Shown here one piece after another: positions 5,921-6,861 of a DNA stretch of 6,861 bases. Origin of the DNA: JBFHNV01 sp965365655 (GTDB lineage: Bacteria > Pseudomonadota > Gammaproteobacteria > HK1); NCBI GenBank assembly GCA_965365655.1, contig CBDUCN010000283.1:1-6861 (forward strand). The letters run 5' to 3'. Within the stretch, counting starts at the first letter, position 1; each line of letters opens with the position of its first letter. A program made the position numbers and the translations under genes. The notes below the pieces were generated by a model. The model was given only the letters and a program-made list of their open reading frames with translations, was not told where the DNA came from and made no database searches.

Positions 5921-6748
5921 CTACCGGAATGACGCCCCGGCGGATGCCGGCGGCAGCGCGCCGGGCGGCTCCAGGTCGAAGCCGGCAAGCTCCGTGAACG
6001 GACCCTCCACGGCGAGCGCCGCCGACGCGTCCGGCGCCTCCGGCAGATCCACAAGCAGCAGCTCGCCGGGCGCGGCCGGCTCGGCCGGGGGATACACCGG
6101 ACGCGGCTCCGCGCTCGGGTCCACGCCGACCTCGAAGCCGTCGAGCGCCATCGAGAGCCCGTGCCCGCAGGCCTTGATCACGGCCTCCTTGCGCGTCCAG
6201 CACGCATAGAACGCGCGCCGCTGCCGGTCGCCTCGGCGCGCCGCGATCTGCGCCGCCTCCGCCGCCGTGAAGTACCGCCGCGCCAGCGCTTCGAGTTCCA
6301 TGCGCCGCGAGTGCTGCTCCACGTCCACGCCGATGCAGCGCCCGCGCGCGAACGCGAACAGCGCCTGGCCGCCCGAGTGTGAGGCGTTGAAACGCAGCCC
6401 CGACCCCGCGTGCGCGCCGGCGAGCCGCGGCTTGCCGTGGCGGCCGTACTCGAGCCGGATCGCCGCCGCGTCGCAGCCCAGGTAGTGCCCGAGCAGGAAG
6501 CGGAGAACGGCGCGCACGTACACGAAGCGCGAGCGATGGGGGGCCCGCGCCGATTCCGCGCGCGAGCGCTCGTCGTCGCTCAGGGTGCGTTCGAGCGCGC
6601 GCAGCCCATGCGGCGCCGGCGCCACCGGCACGCGCCACACGTGCACCGCCGAGGTGCCGAGCGCGTCGAGGCGGGACGCGTTGCCGGGCGAGGGCGCGGA
6701 CTGGAGGATGGCCCGCCACGGGACGCGCGTGGGGGCATGCCGCTTCAC
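5921..6748 (-). CDS. Sfp-type 4'-phosphopantetheinyl transferase
   Basis: The enzyme transfers the 4'-phosphopantetheine arm from coenzyme A to a serine of acyl, peptidyl or aryl carrier proteins, using Mg2+. All hallmark motifs are present: RFNASHSGG (N121, H124), GVDVE (D142 and E144, metal ligands), and WTRKEAVIKACGHGL (W184, K187, E188, K192). The product has 275 residues from the GTG at 6748, somewhat longer than the 220-250 usual for the family, with a Pro/Ala-rich tail. I chose the GTG because GAGG stands six bases before it and it begins 8 nt after the stop codon of the upstream ferredoxin-domain gene. An in-frame ATG at 6799 would overlap that gene by 43 nt and add an unconserved N-terminus. 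Translational coupling with the upstream gene is likely. No carrier-protein, polyketide, peptide or fatty-acid synthase gene is visible here, so the carrier it serves is unknown. Confidence 0.92.
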   Translation of the reverse strand: MKRHAPTRVPWRAILQSAPSPGNASRLDALGTSAVHVWRVPVAPAPHGLRALERTLSDDERSRAESARAPHRSRFVYVRAVLRFLLGHYLGCDAAAIRLEYGRHGKPRLAGAHAGSGLRFNASHSGGQALFAFARGRCIGVDVEQHSRRMELEALARRYFTAAEAAQIAARRGDRQRRAFYACWTRKEAVIKACGHGLSMALDGFEVGVDPSAEPRPVYPPAEPAAPGELLLVDLPEAPDASAALAVEGPFTELAGFDLEPPGALPPASAGASFR

Positions 6749-6756
6749 CGCGCGCC

Positions 6757-6861
6757 TCAGATCGCCTCCGGCACCATCTCGATCGCCCCGCACGGGCACT
6801 CGGTCACGCAGATCGCGCAGCCCTTGCAGTAGTCGTACTTGAACTCGAAGCGCTTGCCCGG
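6757..6861 (-). CDS. C-terminus of a 4Fe-4S ferredoxin-domain protein (partial, runs off right edge)
   Basis: The minus-strand frame gives 34 residues ending in a TGA at 6757-6759. They begin with PGKRFEFKYD and contain YCKGCAICVTECP, a classic CxxCxxCxxxCP motif for one 4Fe-4S cluster, followed by CGAIEMVPEAI. From memory, the sequence is very close to the C-terminal ferredoxin module of GltD-like NAD(P)-binding/FAD oxidoreductases found near 2-oxoacid:ferredoxin oxidoreductase genes in proteobacteria. The delta subunit of pyruvate:ferredoxin oxidoreductase (PorD) is an alternative. The upstream part needed to decide lies outside the window. It is followed after 8 nt by the phosphopantetheinyl transferase, probably in the same transcript. 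Confidence 0.85.
   Translation of the reverse strand, partial: PGKRFEFKYDYCKGCAICVTECPCGAIEMVPEAI

Noticed and set aside
4618..6054. A 478-codon minus-strand open frame opposite the kinase and the end of the transferase
   Set aside because: It is Arg/His/Ala-rich and has no domain. It runs antisense to the HisKA, HATPase and receiver motifs, which are unmistakable on the plus strand.
6749..6799. ATG at 6799 as the start of the phosphopantetheinyl transferase
   Set aside because: It would overlap the ferredoxin-domain gene by 43 nt and add an unconserved N-terminus. The GTG at 6748 has GAGG at good spacing.

Overview
This is a GC-rich window with extended open frames on both strands, as is typical of high-GC DNA. 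It most likely comes from a high-GC proteobacterium, probably a beta- or gammaproteobacterium and possibly an environmental one. That inference rests on the gene content: a PEP-CTERM/exosortase-type surface protein behind a sigma-54-like promoter, a perfect FNR/Anr-type box, a hybrid histidine kinase of a common proteobacterial architecture, and a GltD-like or PorD-like ferredoxin domain. No mobile element, CRISPR array, tRNA or rRNA was recognised.

Layout, left to right. (1) 1-73, minus strand: the first 24 codons of a probable membrane protein that runs off the left edge. (2) 74-453: a divergent intergenic region with AT-rich islands. It holds two related 17-bp sites in opposite orientation, about 53 bp apart, followed by a sigma-54-like -24/-12 element. 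(3) 454-1119, plus strand: a secreted DVUA0089/PPC-like protein with a PEP-CTERM-type sorting tail (VSEP variant). (4) 1120-1213: GC-rich hairpins between convergent genes. (5) 1214-3034, minus strand: an STT3/AglB-like (GT66-type) membrane glycosyltransferase with a recognisable DHH motif but a strongly altered WWDYG motif. (6) 3035-3495: a divergent intergenic region with a strong hairpin and the FNR/Anr box. (7) 3496-5883, plus strand: a membrane-bound hybrid sensor histidine kinase (periplasmic sensor, PAS, HisKA, HATPase, receiver). (8) 5884-5920: hairpin between convergent genes. (9) 5921-6748, minus strand: an Sfp-type 4'-phosphopantetheinyl transferase, 8 nt downstream of (10) 6757-6861, minus strand: the C-terminus of a 4Fe-4S ferredoxin-domain protein that runs off the right edge.

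How the parts may work together. The PEP-CTERM protein would be exported by Sec, then cleaved and handed to the envelope or matrix by an exosortase encoded elsewhere. Its upstream region looks like a sigma-54/enhancer-binding-protein target, in line with the known PrsK/PrsR-RpoN control of PEP-CTERM genes in some bacteria. The convergent STT3-like enzyme could glycosylate exported proteins, but no direct link to the PEP-CTERM protein is shown. The kinase gene is probably controlled by oxygen through an FNR/Anr-family regulator. The phosphopantetheinyl transferase is probably co-transcribed with the ferredoxin-domain gene. The points most worth following up are the paired upstream sites with the sigma-54-like element, the altered WWDYG motif, and the FNR box in front of a kinase that has a CxxC insert in its ATPase domain.
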